NCBI RefSeq assembly: GCF_004117055.1
Contig: NZ_CP026363.1
Location: 4,751,001 to 4,815,000 of the forward strand
Direction of reading: 5' to 3'
Origin: Brevibacillus agri
GTDB lineage: Bacteria; Bacillota; Bacilli; Brevibacillales; Brevibacillaceae
DNA length: 64,000 bases
In this document: positions 19,213-27,670 of the stretch, piece after piece
How positions within the stretch are numbered: position 1 is the stretch's first letter
Layout of the letters: each line of letters opens with the position of its first letter
The notes under the pieces: generated by a model
What the model was told of the DNA's origin: nothing
The model's input: only the letters and a program-made list of their open reading frames with translations
The model's database searches: none
Translations under genes and position numbers: made by a program

Positions 19213-20814
19213 ATGCCTGTTTTTCATCGTTTTCCAACGAGCCAGGGGAAAAAGATTGGTTTGACTACCCTTTTGACGGGTCTTGTTTCCTTGTCCATTC
19301 TGTTGACGCTGACGATTCTTCTCGTAGCCTCGTATCAATCGAAAAAGAAGTCGCTGATTGATACGACTCTCACTCTTAACTATTCGAGCGCAAGCAAAAT
19401 GAGCCAAATGATCGACTCCCTGTTCCTATCCATGCGCAGCAGCCTGCGCTATTCCGCCACCGTTTTAATCGACCATCCCTCACGGACGCAACAAGAAGCC
19501 ATCGAACATCTGGAGATTCTTCGCAAAAGCGGCAACTACTTCAACTCGCTTACTGTCGTAGATGAAACCGGAACGGTTCGCAGTGTGTCCCCGCCATCGC
19601 TCGGCACTGTCGGACAGAAGCTTACGACCAGGGAAGCGCAATACGCACTGGCATTGAAAAAGCCTTACATCTCATCGCCCTACATTTCCAAAAAGTACAA
19701 GCGCCTCCTGCTGTTTATGAGCGAACCGATCTTTGACAAGGACGGACAGTATCGCGGATTCGTCGGGGGAACGATCTATTTGCAGGATCACAACATTTTG
19801 AACATGATTATCGGCAACCCGGAGATAGATACGAGCGGCTCGTCTTATTCGATTGTCGGCTCGAATGGACAGTTGCTGTTCCATCCGGACAAACAGCAGA
19901 TCGGCCAGAACATCCAGTCCAATCCCGTCGTACGAAAGCTGCTCGCGGGCAACAACGGCTACGACCAGATGTTGAGCATCAACGGCGATCACCTGCTGGC
20001 CGGGTATGCGCAAGTTCCGGCAAACGGCTGGGGAGTCATCGTCACTTCGCCGATGGAACTCGTTTACAACGAGCTGCACAGCCAGGTGCGAATGATGCTG
20101 CTCTACTTGCTGCCTCCGTCTCTGTTCCTGCTTCTGATTGTGATTCAGCTCGCCCACAAGCTGGCCAGACCTTTTGTCCACCTAGCCGATCTGATGAGCA
20201 AAATGGGCTCGGAAAGAGTCGAGCTGCCCCCGGACAAGCACCATTGGAACCGGGAGGCCGATTTATTGACCAAAGCATTCCGGACAGCGGCCAAAAAAAT
20301 CAAAGAAAAGACCGACCGCTTGACCCATGAAGCAACCACCGACGTGCTCACAGGGCTTGCGAACCGCCGTTCCGTCGAAGAGATTTTGCAAACGTGGACG
20401 AAAGAGAAAAAGAACTTTTCCATCCTCCTGCTGGACATCGATCACTTCAAGCACGTCAACGACACCTTCGGCCATCCGGTCGGCGATGAAGTCTTGAAGC
20501 AGTTTGCGGAAATCATGAAAAGCTGTGTGCGAAAAAGCGACATTTGCGGCCGTTTCGGCGGCGAAGAATTCATCGCCCTGCTCCGCAGCGCTTCCAGCAC
20601 AGAAGCCTTGTCCGTCGCGGAAAAAATCCGAACGCAGATGGAAAGCAGCACAAATCCGACGGGCCAGCCCATCACCGTATCGGTCGGCATCGTCAGCAGC
20701 CCGCTCCACGGAGATTCCGCTACACAGCTCATCGAACTGGCCGATCAGGCTTTGTACCAGGCGAAAGAGTCTGGGAGGAACAAGGTTGTAATTGCGAATG
20801 AGAAAGGTTGTTGA
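19213..20814 (+). CDS. dCache-GGDEF diguanylate cyclase
   Basis: This membrane protein of about 533 residues makes cyclic-di-GMP. A membrane helix near residues 20-45 is followed by an extracellular dCache-type sensor (FNSLTVVDETGTVRSVSPPS, then GYAQVPANGWGVIVTSPME). A second helix follows near residue 300, then a HAMP-like linker and a GGDEF domain. The active site reads RFGGEEFIALL, which is a functional variant. The substrate loops LDIDHFKHVNDTFGHPVGD are intact. It could supply the ligand for the riboswitch upstream of the neighbouring chemoreceptor. The start was set at ATG 19213; a longer form from 19150 is possible. Confidence 0.92.
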   Translation: MPVFHRFPTSQGKKIGLTTLLTGLVSLSILLTLTILLVASYQSKKKSLIDTTLTLNYSSASKMSQMIDSLFLSMRSSLRYSATVLIDHPSRTQQEAIEHLEILRKSGNYFNSLTVVDETGTVRSVSPPSLGTVGQKLTTREAQYALALKKPYISSPYISKKYKRLLLFMSEPIFDKDGQYRGFVGGTIYLQDHNILNMIIGNPEIDTSGSSYSIVGSNGQLLFHPDKQQIGQNIQSNPVVRKLLAGNNGYDQMLSINGDHLLAGYAQVPANGWGVIVTSPMELVYNELHSQVRMMLLYLLPPSLFLLLIVIQLAHKLARPFVHLADLMSKMGSERVELPPDKHHWNREADLLTKAFRTAAKKIKEKTDRLTHEATTDVLTGLANRRSVEEILQTWTKEKKNFSILLLDIDHFKHVNDTFGHPVGDEVLKQFAEIMKSCVRKSDICGRFGGEEFIALLRSASSTEALSVAEKIRTQMESSTNPTGQPITVSVGIVSSPLHGDSATQLIELADQALYQAKESGRNKVVIANEKGC

Positions 20815-20837
20815 ATAAAGTTTTGTGCGAGAAAAGG

Positions 20838-20875
20838 GCGACTGCATCTGTTGGGGGTGCAGTCGTTCTTTCTTT
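20838..20875 (+). terminator. Terminator after the diguanylate cyclase gene
   Basis: GACTGCA (20840-20846) pairs with TGCAGTC (20858-20864), followed by a T-rich stretch. Confidence 0.8.
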
Positions 20876-21035
20876 CGGGGGGTGTTGGGGAGGTGCTTAA
20901 TTGTTGGTTGGGTGGGCATGAGTTCGTGTGTTCGTGGCTTTATGCTTTCCCGCCTGTATGTGTTCCTGCCCTCCTGCCTTCACACTCAGCCTCCTGCCTT
21001 TCGCAAAATCACGCCAAAATCAGGGCTTGCTTCCT

Positions 21036-21224
21036 TATTCGTTCGCACTCGATTTTGGCACAACAAACACTTGGGTAGGCCACTCCCCGACCGGCACTTG
21101 CCGTATTTGGCTTAATTTTTCGGCATCGAAAACAGATAGCGTCCCTTGCACAAAGTTCGTAACCAACAAATTCGAATCGTCCAAAGCGATCGAGGAAGGC
21201 GTTGGCGAATGCAGTTTTGCCTTC
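21036..21224 (-). pseudogene. C-terminal fragment of a beta-propeller (YncE-like) protein
   Basis: The minus strand reads SPTPSSIALDDSNLLVTNF, then GTLSVFDAEKLSQIRQVPVG and a stop after KSSANE. This is the repeated blade pattern of YncE/lactonase-like propellers. Only the last one or two blades remain, and no start or signal peptide is present. It lies in a remnant-rich zone beside the CRISPR locus. Confidence 0.7.
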
Positions 21225-21317
21225 TAGTATGCCGCCTTTGATGTACTGCCCGCAATATCAATCGTTTGTGTTGGTTTCCATGAGGATTCTGCTTTGCAAG
21301 TGCTGCCGCGTGATTAG

Positions 21318-21550
21318 TGTGCGAATTTTGCTGGGGCGATTTTTTGTTGGATGCTGGCAGTAGCTGCTCGAGGCTTCAAGGACAGCAGTAGCTGGTGGAT
21401 TTTCGCTAGGGCCAGTTTTTCGTAGAATGCTGACGGCAGTTGCTCGCGGCTTCAAGGGCTGCGCTAGCCTGATTCGTATTTCGCTAGGTCAAATTTTTTC
21501 GCTGGTGCTGGCAGCAGTTGCTCACCGCTCCACTGACCGCGCTGGCAAGC
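21318..21550. repeat. Three degenerate tandem repeats of about 78 bp
   Basis: Three units can be lined up starting near 21318, 21398 and 21475. Each has TTTCGCTAGG-like (first copy TTTTGCTGGG), then TTTTT, then a GCTG-rich segment with GGCAGTTGCTCGC and GCTTCAAGG-like (third copy GCTCCACTG). Identity is about 65-75% by eye. No gene is evident. The origin is unknown; it could be a decayed structured element. Confidence 0.55.
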
Positions 21551-21819
21551 ATGAGAAACGCTTATTACCTTGTTTGAGCCAGATATGATTTTTCTATCGC
21601 GGTATATCAAACAACCGCAAGAAGATAGTATCCAACAAATGAAAATGGAGTTAATTGCAGTCATCCGCGAGGGACAATCCCCCTTTCGCCTCCAAAGGCG
21701 GTACCAGCGTAGGACGTCCATAATGGGTGGACTTTTTGAGACGATCGGTGGAACGCCAATCGCTCATAACAGGGAAAAACGCCCGAATCTGGGGATTCGG
21801 ACGTGTAGATTATCGGGAC
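21551..21819. other. Intergenic stretch without a supported gene
   Basis: A 94-codon open frame covers part of this stretch but lacks a ribosome site and familiar motifs. I do not call a gene here. Confidence 0.4.
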
Positions 21820-22128
21820 TCACTTATGTTTGTATTCGTATCCTTTGGGTTTAGGCGATGGATGTAAAGGTATTATGTTTCCGTTTTTTTCAGTATAAAA
21901 GTATCTTACATCGGGTTCATCAGCAAAAATAACTTCTACACTAAAGACCGGAAGCTTCCCAAAAACGCCATCTAGACTAACTATTGTTTGCTCATCGAGA
22001 TTTTTCTCCGTAATGAGATATTGGCGTACTTGATTTTCTAAGCTTAACAAAGTTCCTTGAACATATATAACTGGAGCAGAGATCATGATTAAGACCAGGA
22101 AAACTATAATCATTGTTTTTTTGTTCAT
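21820..22128 (-). CDS. DUF3139-family small secreted or membrane-anchored protein
   Basis: The 102-residue protein has one N-terminal membrane helix (TMIIVFLVLIMISAPVIYV) followed by a small alpha-beta domain with VRQYLITEKNLDEQTI, FSVEVIFADEPDVRYFYTE and a Lys/Pro-rich tail. This matches the DUF3139 layout common in Bacillales. Function is unknown. A GGGGGA ribosome site precedes the ATG. A/T content is higher than in neighbouring genes, suggesting acquisition. Confidence 0.75.
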   Translation of the reverse strand: MNKKTMIIVFLVLIMISAPVIYVQGTLLSLENQVRQYLITEKNLDEQTIVSLDGVFGKLPVFSVEVIFADEPDVRYFYTEKNGNIIPLHPSPKPKGYEYKHK

Positions 22129-22240
22129 TTTCGTTATCCCCCAAAAAATTGGTTGTAAAATGATGCTTTTTTTCCCTTAAGAGTGAAAGCGATAATGGGC
22201 GCCCTACTATCGTTAATCAACTTTATAGGAGGAATTTTAT

Positions 22241-22729
22241 ATGGCATCTGATAAACCACAATATCCTGGTACTAACACCGATATGAAGCCAGGAGACGTA
22301 TTGTACTCGAAAAAAAGCTTTTCGACTTTTTTTGTTGGACACGTGGCAATTGTAGGACCGGACTACGATATCATTCACGTTCATCCAAAAGGACCTTGGT
22401 TCGTTGAAGATATCGATTACTATGTATCTCGATTTAGGGACGGCGATAAGATCGAAGTTCTCCGTCCCAGGAGTGGAGCTTCTAAAGCTGCTAAATGGGC
22501 AATCAACCATATTGATGACGTAAAGAAATACTACTTCAATATGGATTTGGATAATATTGAGCTTAGTTATTGTTCTAAGTTCATCTGGCAAGCATTTTAC
22601 TATGGTTATAATCTCGATATTACCGGCATGGGTCTTACCGATCGCAGTAGAGCAACCCATATTTATCCAAATGATGTTCGAGATTCCGATCACCTTGCAT
22701 CAACAGAAACCATCGACGTTGAGAAGTAA
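22241..22729 (+). CDS. YiiX-like permuted NlpC/P60 papain-fold protein
   Basis: The 162-residue protein resembles YiiX/YebB-type permuted papain-fold enzymes. The N-terminal part MKPGDVLYSKKS is followed by GHVAIVGPDYDIIHVHPKG, which holds the conserved His, and the Cys nucleophile lies later in ELSYCSKFIWQAFYYGY. There is no signal peptide, so it should act in the cytoplasm, as a hydrolase or amidase on an unknown substrate. The start has a perfect AGGAGG site and the gene has its own terminator. It borders CRISPR array 1 directly. Confidence 0.75.
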   Translation: MASDKPQYPGTNTDMKPGDVLYSKKSFSTFFVGHVAIVGPDYDIIHVHPKGPWFVEDIDYYVSRFRDGDKIEVLRPRSGASKAAKWAINHIDDVKKYYFNMDLDNIELSYCSKFIWQAFYYGYNLDITGMGLTDRSRATHIYPNDVRDSDHLASTETIDVEK

Positions 22730-22736
22730 GAAGCTG

Positions 22737-22762
22737 AAACCTCGCATTAGCGAGGTTTTTTA
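22737..22762 (+). terminator. Terminator of the YiiX-like gene
   Basis: AAACCTCGC pairs with GCGAGGTTT around ATTA, followed by T residues. It faces the leader-distal end of array 1. Confidence 0.9.
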
Positions 22763-22807
22763 TTTGAGCGCCGATTTAAGATCTCAGTAGTTTAGACGGA
22801 CTTTAGC

Positions 22808-25321
22808 GTGCTAACCACGAAGCTTTCCACTAAGCTTTCGAACTAGAACCTGATAAAGAGTATGTATATCGTTTTGTTGCTGAGTGCTAACCACGAAGCT
22901 TTCCACTAAGCTTTCGAACATTGACCACTCCGGCGTTCGCCGACTCCGGGGGAATGGTGCTAACCACGAAGCTTTCCACTAAGCTTTCGAACACGTACCG
23001 GCGTCCGAACCCTTCAATCCGTTGTTCGCGTGCTAACCACGAAGCTTTCCACTAAGCTTTCGAACAGTGCCGATTTTTGATGACGTAACGAAGTTGAATA
23101 GAGTGCTAACCACGAAGCTTTCCACTAAGCTTTCGAACCTGCCTGCCCGAAAACGAAATGGGCTACCATGTCGGGGCCGTGCTAACCACGAAGCTTTCCA
23201 CTAAGCTTTCGAACCAGGGTATCCGGGAGACGAATTCGACTATAAGAGTGAGGTGCTAACCACGAAGCTTTCCACTAAGCTTTCGAACGTCCAAGCACGT
23301 ACTGACGGTGACCAAGCTATTCGGTGCTAACCACGAAGCTTTCCACTAAGCTTTCGAACGCCGCCTTGCGGGAGTACATGAACACCATCATTAAGTGCTA
23401 ACCACGAAGCTTTCCACTAAGCTTTCGAACTTCGCTCCTTCGTTGATTTCTTGTCTTTATTATACTGTGCTAACCACGAAGCTTTCCACTAAGCTTTCGA
23501 ACAACACCTCACCCGTTGCGCTACTTGTCCGGTCACTTAGTGCTAACCACGAAGCTTTCCACTAAGCTTTCGAACGTGCGGGTGATCTTATTGCCCGTAT
23601 CGACTTCGAGTGCTAACCACGAAGCTTTCCACTAAGCTTTCGAACCGAATTGGATGAGTATGCAATGGCTGAAGCCGACAGGTGCTAACCACGAAGCTTT
23701 CCACTAAGCTTTCGAACGCTGCCGGAAGAAGAATAGGAGGGATTGTATCATGGTGCTAACCACGAAGCTTTCCACTAAGCTTTCGAACACCTGAAGGGTA
23801 AGAACATGAAGTGGCATTTACTGGTGCTAACCACGAAGCTTTCCACTAAGCTTTCGAACGTAAACACCAATGGAAGGCAACAATCGTTTGTTAAGTGCTA
23901 ACCACGAAGCTTTCCACTAAGCTTTCGAACGGAGCAGCGGAAGCAATTCGACTCTCTCTATCCGGTGCTAACCACGAAGCTTTCCACTAAGCTTTCGAAC
24001 GGCCTATGTTGGAGTCCTTTGTTACGGTATTACTTGGTGAGTGCTAACCACGAAGCTTTCCACTAAGCTTTCGAACGGAGGGAGATTAGATGCCAAACGA
24101 GTTCAACGAGCAGGTGCTAACCACGAAGCTTTCCACTAAGCTTTCGAACCGAGCGGCAGCAGGCGCAGCCGCAGGGCGAGAAGCCCGTGCTAACCACGAA
24201 GCTTTCCACTAAGCTTTCGAACTCTGCCGCGAGCTGGCCGAGCGCGAACAGGGTTGCGAGTGCTAACCACGAAGCTTTCCACTAAGCTTTCGAACGTCGA
24301 TTCGTCCCGTGTTTTTGCTTTTGACCAGTTTCAGTGCTAACCACGAAGCTTTCCACTAAGCTTTCGAACTCTATGTTATTCTATGGGTGTCGAAAGGACG
24401 CTATCGTGCTAACCACGAAGCTTTCCACTAAGCTTTCGAACGACCACGGCCTTGTTAGCTTGGTGCGAGCGCGATGTGCTAACCACGAAGCTTTCCACTA
24501 AGCTTTCGAACAAGAGACAGGATGATTGCCACATCAAAAGCCAGTATCAAGTGCTAACCACGAAGCTTTCCACTAAGCTTTCGAACGACTTGGCTATCGA
24601 CGACTTTGGACGTATCGACCGTGCTAACCACGAAGCTTTCCACTAAGCTTTCGAACGAATGAGTAGCATGGGACAGTTTTTTATCGACCTTTTGTGCTAA
24701 CCACGAAGCTTTCCACTAAGCTTTCGAACTGTGGCAATCATCCTGTCTCTTAGGAGGTTTTTGCCAGTGCTAACCACGAAGCTTTCCACTAAGCTTTCGA
24801 ACACGTTACTTAAATGCTTTACTTTTGGTTGCTACTATCGTAGTGCTAACCACGAAGCTTTCCACTAAGCTTTCGAACAGCGCCGCAACGTGCGCCGGGA
24901 GAGGCGCACGTTCAGAGTGCTAACCACGAAGCTTTCCACTAAGCTTTCGAACGTGATATGATTATGTGTTTAAAATGCTTCCCGTAAAGCGTGCTAACCA
25001 CGAAGCTTTCCACTAAGCTTTCGAACTTCGTATAAATACATGTTACAATGTCTAAGAAATATTCAGTGCTAACCACGAAGCTTTCCACTAAGCTTTCGAA
25101 CGCGCACGTTGCGGCGCTGCATGACGGTGGTCGAACCGTCCGTGCTAACCACGAAGCTTTCCACTAAGCTTTCGAACGGACAAGGCGAAACGGTCGATAT
25201 GGCATCCTTCCGTGCTAACCACGAAGCTTTCCACTAAGCTTTCGAACCGAACGAGCAGGAGACGACGATTCGTGCATCGTCACCGGTGCTAACCACGAAG
25301 CTTTCCACTAAGCTTTCGAAC
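22808..25321 (-). CRISPR. Type V-B CRISPR array 1: 35 repeats, 34 spacers
   Basis: I counted 35 copies of a 36-bp repeat. In plus orientation it begins GTGCTAACCACGAAGC and ends TTTCGAAC. Spacers are mostly 34-40 bp. In the minus-strand sense the repeat ends GGTTAGCAC, like known Cas12b crRNA repeats that end in GCAC, so the array is read on the minus strand with its leader at the 25321 end. The repeats appear uniform; no degenerate end repeat was seen. Two spacers (24730-24766 and 24879-24916) are also present in array 2. Two others (24512-24550 and 25102-25141) overlap these target sites from the opposite strand. Confidence 0.98.
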
Positions 25322-25460
25322 TCCTTCCCACTCAACCCCTACAGCCGCAAGCCTTACAGACCCGTTTTTCGAGCAAGCCAAAATTCAATCGCCATTCCTC
25401 TTATCCATCGGCTGCCTCTTCCCCTAAAAAACTCTGGAAAGCCTACGCCCACAAAGAGTT
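25322..25460 (-). promoter_or_regulatory. Leader of CRISPR array 1
   Basis: This stretch lies between array 1 and the tracrRNA hairpin. CCCGTTTTTCGAGCA at 25361-25375 recurs in almost the same form, at the same distance of about 40 bp from the first repeat, in the array 2 leader. This suggests a site for the adaptation machinery or for leader recognition. Confidence 0.7.
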
Positions 25461-25499
25461 CGAGCATCCCCCGGCTTTTTTGACCTGAGAGGATGCTCG
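25461..25499 (-). other. Conserved hairpin between tracrRNA 1 and leader 1
   Basis: CGAGCATCC (25461-25469) pairs with GGATGCTCG (25491-25499). A matching hairpin with different loop sequence exists at 37041-37081 beside array 2. It may be the tracrRNA 3' end or terminator, or part of the leader; there is no strong U tract. Confidence 0.6.
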
Positions 25500-25504
25500 C
25501 ATCA

Positions 25505-25623
25505 TAAAATTCGAAAGCTTAGTGGAAAGTCGTGATTATCCGTGGGAATAGACCTGTGGATGGGCCCATAATGCACACGCACGGATATGTAAGTCGACTT
25601 ATGGCCTATAGCGTGCGACTGAC
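25505..25623 (-). ncRNA. tracrRNA 1 of the type V-B system
   Basis: Transcription should start near 25623. The anti-repeat lies at 25510-25541 and in RNA sense reads TAATCACGA then CTTTCCACTAAGCTTTCGAA, complementary to the array repeat with a 2-base gap. Upstream folds are visible: AGTCG/CGACT forms the first stem, ATCCGTG/CACGGAT encloses a long hairpin, and ATGGGCC/GGTCTAT forms the inner stem. This is the layout of Cas12b tracrRNAs. It lies between cas2 and array 1, where V-B tracrRNAs are normally found. The 3' end is not known. Confidence 0.88.
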
Positions 25624-25629
25624 ACCTTT

Positions 25630-25658
25630 ATTTTACTCTTTTTCCACTTTTGTTACAA
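25630..25658 (-). promoter_or_regulatory. Promoter of tracrRNA 1
   Basis: On the minus strand TTGTAA (25653-25658) and TAAAAT (25630-25635) are 17 bases apart. A closely matching promoter sits upstream of tracrRNA 2. Confidence 0.8.
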
Positions 25659-25675
25659 CTAGCTTTCTTCATTCC

Positions 25676-25975
25676 TTAATAGATAAATTTGGTCAAATCG
25701 CGAGGCAGAAACTCCCTGCCAACAGTAGAAATCCGCTTGTCCAGTTGATCTCTCGTCACTGGGCCGATTTTTACAAACATGACCTGGTCTTCTCCATGGT
25801 GAACCAGCTCCGCCAGGCTTACCTTTAGCTTGGCTTGCTGAATCTCGGTGAGCTGGCACAGAAACACCGAGTACTGGACGTGCTCGCCTTGCCCCTTCAT
25901 CAGCTTGAATACTTTTCTCCAACGTTTTTGATCGGCAATATCATAGCTTACCAGAACAAATTGTCGCATGGTCAT
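25676..25975 (-). CDS. cas2: Cas2 adaptation nuclease subunit
   Basis: The 99-residue protein has the ferredoxin-like Cas2 fold: FVLVSYDIADQKRWRKVFKLM at the first strand and helix, with the metal-site Asp in SYDI, followed by GEHVQYSVFLCQLT and VMFVKIGPVTRD. Cas2 bridges Cas1 dimers during spacer capture. It follows the cas4-cas1 gene by 3 bases and is the last gene of the operon. AGGTAGG at the end of cas4-cas1 serves as its ribosome site; the second ATG at 25969 has better spacing than the first. Confidence 0.97.
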   Translation of the reverse strand: MTMRQFVLVSYDIADQKRWRKVFKLMKGQGEHVQYSVFLCQLTEIQQAKLKVSLAELVHHGEDQVMFVKIGPVTRDQLDKRISTVGREFLPRDLTKFIY

Positions 25976-25978
25976 TTC

Positions 25979-27655
25979 CTACCTTGTCATGAGCGGCGTA
26001 TATTCCACCAGCTCTCCATCCAGATACCGGGCCAAAAACCTTGCTTCCAGCTCCAGCATACGGCGATAGCTGAGCTTATACCCAAATTGCGGATGCGTCA
26101 GCGTCTCGTTCATCCGTCTTTCATAGGCAGCGAAATACGTTTGTCTTCCTGCCTTTTTCAAATAACAACTGTCTTTTCCCCAATAAAAGTCCCCGAGGGT
26201 GAGTTCCTCCGTATTCAAGGTACGTATCGCTACGCTATCGGCAATCAAGGCGCGGAACGGTTCCATCAGATCGAGTGCCAAAGCTGGTCTGCCCGGCTCC
26301 ATCGTATGGAAAAAGCCGAACAGTGGATCGAGTCCGACATTGGCACATGCGGAGTAAACATCCCGTGAAAGAAGCGTATAGCCGAGGGAGAGCAGCGCAT
26401 TGACCGGATCTTTGGGCGGGCGACGGTTGCGACCGTTCATGATCGCCATACCGTCTACTACTGGGTGCTTTAACATGGTAGGGAAAAACTGCATGTACAA
26501 CTGTGCTGCACGTCCCTCGATACCTCTCACTATTTCCAGTGATGGCGCCTCCCACGCGCGATCTCTAAGCTCTTTTAACTCTTTTAAAACTGCTTTATCT
26601 GGTGAGCCATTGCGGCGCAGCATCGTGCGCTGATTGGAAATTTTCGCATACACGACCCTTCTCGCGATTCCAAGGGCGATCTCCGCGTGCTGAAATTTGA
26701 TAAACTGCTTGGCTCTTGTTCGAATGTTTTTCGATAAAGGGGGAGTCATTATTCCTGTCAATGTGCCATGCGTAGTCAAGTAGCTGACGTGGACGCCACA
26801 GTTCATCAAGGTGTGCAGAAGCTGCGTAGAGCATTGCACATGCCCCATCAAGCTCACGTGAATCAAGTCTTTGATCGGGATTTCGTCTATCTTTTCGCCC
26901 CGGCAGGTGATGGTCAAGCTTTCTCCGCTTCTGCCCAGTTTTGCCCCCTGCTCTGTAACATACAGTACCCCGCCATCTGGACGACTGGGCACAATCTTTC
27001 TGATGTTTGCGCTCAACCCCAACATGTAATTCGTCTCGTCAGGCATGCATACGTAATTTAACGAGCAGCGAAAGCACTTTTTCGACTCCTGCAACGGAGG
27101 GGGAATTTCGGCTTCCCGAAGCTGATGAGCTTTTTGAATGCAGGCGTGAGTAGCCGCTATGAGTTCCTGCGAAAAAGGAATGCGAACCTTCTTTTTATTG
27201 CCACGGTAGTATAAGTAGCCATAATCGGATTCATATCCATTCGCGCGAAGCAGCAAGCCTTGCGCACACAATTGGATTTGGTCGTTGGGCCAGGCAGAAC
27301 CGTCCAGCGAATACACGCCTACATTGAACATCTGCCCGCCTTCTGGCGACGCCGAATGCTTTCCTTCTACCGGAATCCACTGCTTACCTTCTTCCAGACA
27401 GACGGCATCCAGCTTTCCCGTAATGCCAAGCACAGGGTCGCCGAGCTGCAAGCTAAACGGAGCGTCCCCCCACATCTCTTCCGGCGCTGCCTTGCTTTTG
27501 CGCAGATGTGTCTCTGCACGCTTGTGTTGTGCTGCTCCTTCGACCGTGTCTGCGCTTTCCTCAAACAGCCCCTGCACATGCATAATATGGTACAGTCGCT
27601 CACAATACTGAATTTCATTTAGCATGCGGACAGGTATCCAGGACAAGCCATTCAC
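25979..27655 (-). CDS. cas4-cas1: Cas4-Cas1 fusion protein
   Basis: This 558-residue fusion is typical of type V-B. The Cas4 half (about 1-215) has the iron-sulfur cysteines C18, C194, C197 and C203, and PD-(D/E)XK nuclease residues D83, E97 and K99. Cas4 trims and orients prespacers by their PAM. The Cas1 half (about 220-558) has the integrase residues E380 (GIEGRAAQ), H450 (GFFHTMEPGR) and E465 (DLMEPFR). All are present, so adaptation should be active, in keeping with the many identical repeats in both arrays. The start lies 15 bases after the cas12b stop. Confidence 0.97.
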   Translation of the reverse strand: MNGLSWIPVRMLNEIQYCERLYHIMHVQGLFEESADTVEGAAQHKRAETHLRKSKAAPEEMWGDAPFSLQLGDPVLGITGKLDAVCLEEGKQWIPVEGKHSASPEGGQMFNVGVYSLDGSAWPNDQIQLCAQGLLLRANGYESDYGYLYYRGNKKKVRIPFSQELIAATHACIQKAHQLREAEIPPPLQESKKCFRCSLNYVCMPDETNYMLGLSANIRKIVPSRPDGGVLYVTEQGAKLGRSGESLTITCRGEKIDEIPIKDLIHVSLMGHVQCSTQLLHTLMNCGVHVSYLTTHGTLTGIMTPPLSKNIRTRAKQFIKFQHAEIALGIARRVVYAKISNQRTMLRRNGSPDKAVLKELKELRDRAWEAPSLEIVRGIEGRAAQLYMQFFPTMLKHPVVDGMAIMNGRNRRPPKDPVNALLSLGYTLLSRDVYSACANVGLDPLFGFFHTMEPGRPALALDLMEPFRALIADSVAIRTLNTEELTLGDFYWGKDSCYLKKAGRQTYFAAYERRMNETLTHPQFGYKLSYRRMLELEARFLARYLDGELVEYTPLMTR

Positions 27656-27670
27656 TCTCCTTGCACACCC

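Noticed and set aside
21570..21854. A 94-codon open frame before the DUF3139 gene
   Set aside because: There is no ribosome site and no known motif, and its end overlaps the opposite DUF3139 gene.
24886..24911. Terminator-like hairpin inside array 1
   Set aside because: The hairpin is the self-complementary spacer itself and lacks a T run. It recurs in array 2 as a spacer.
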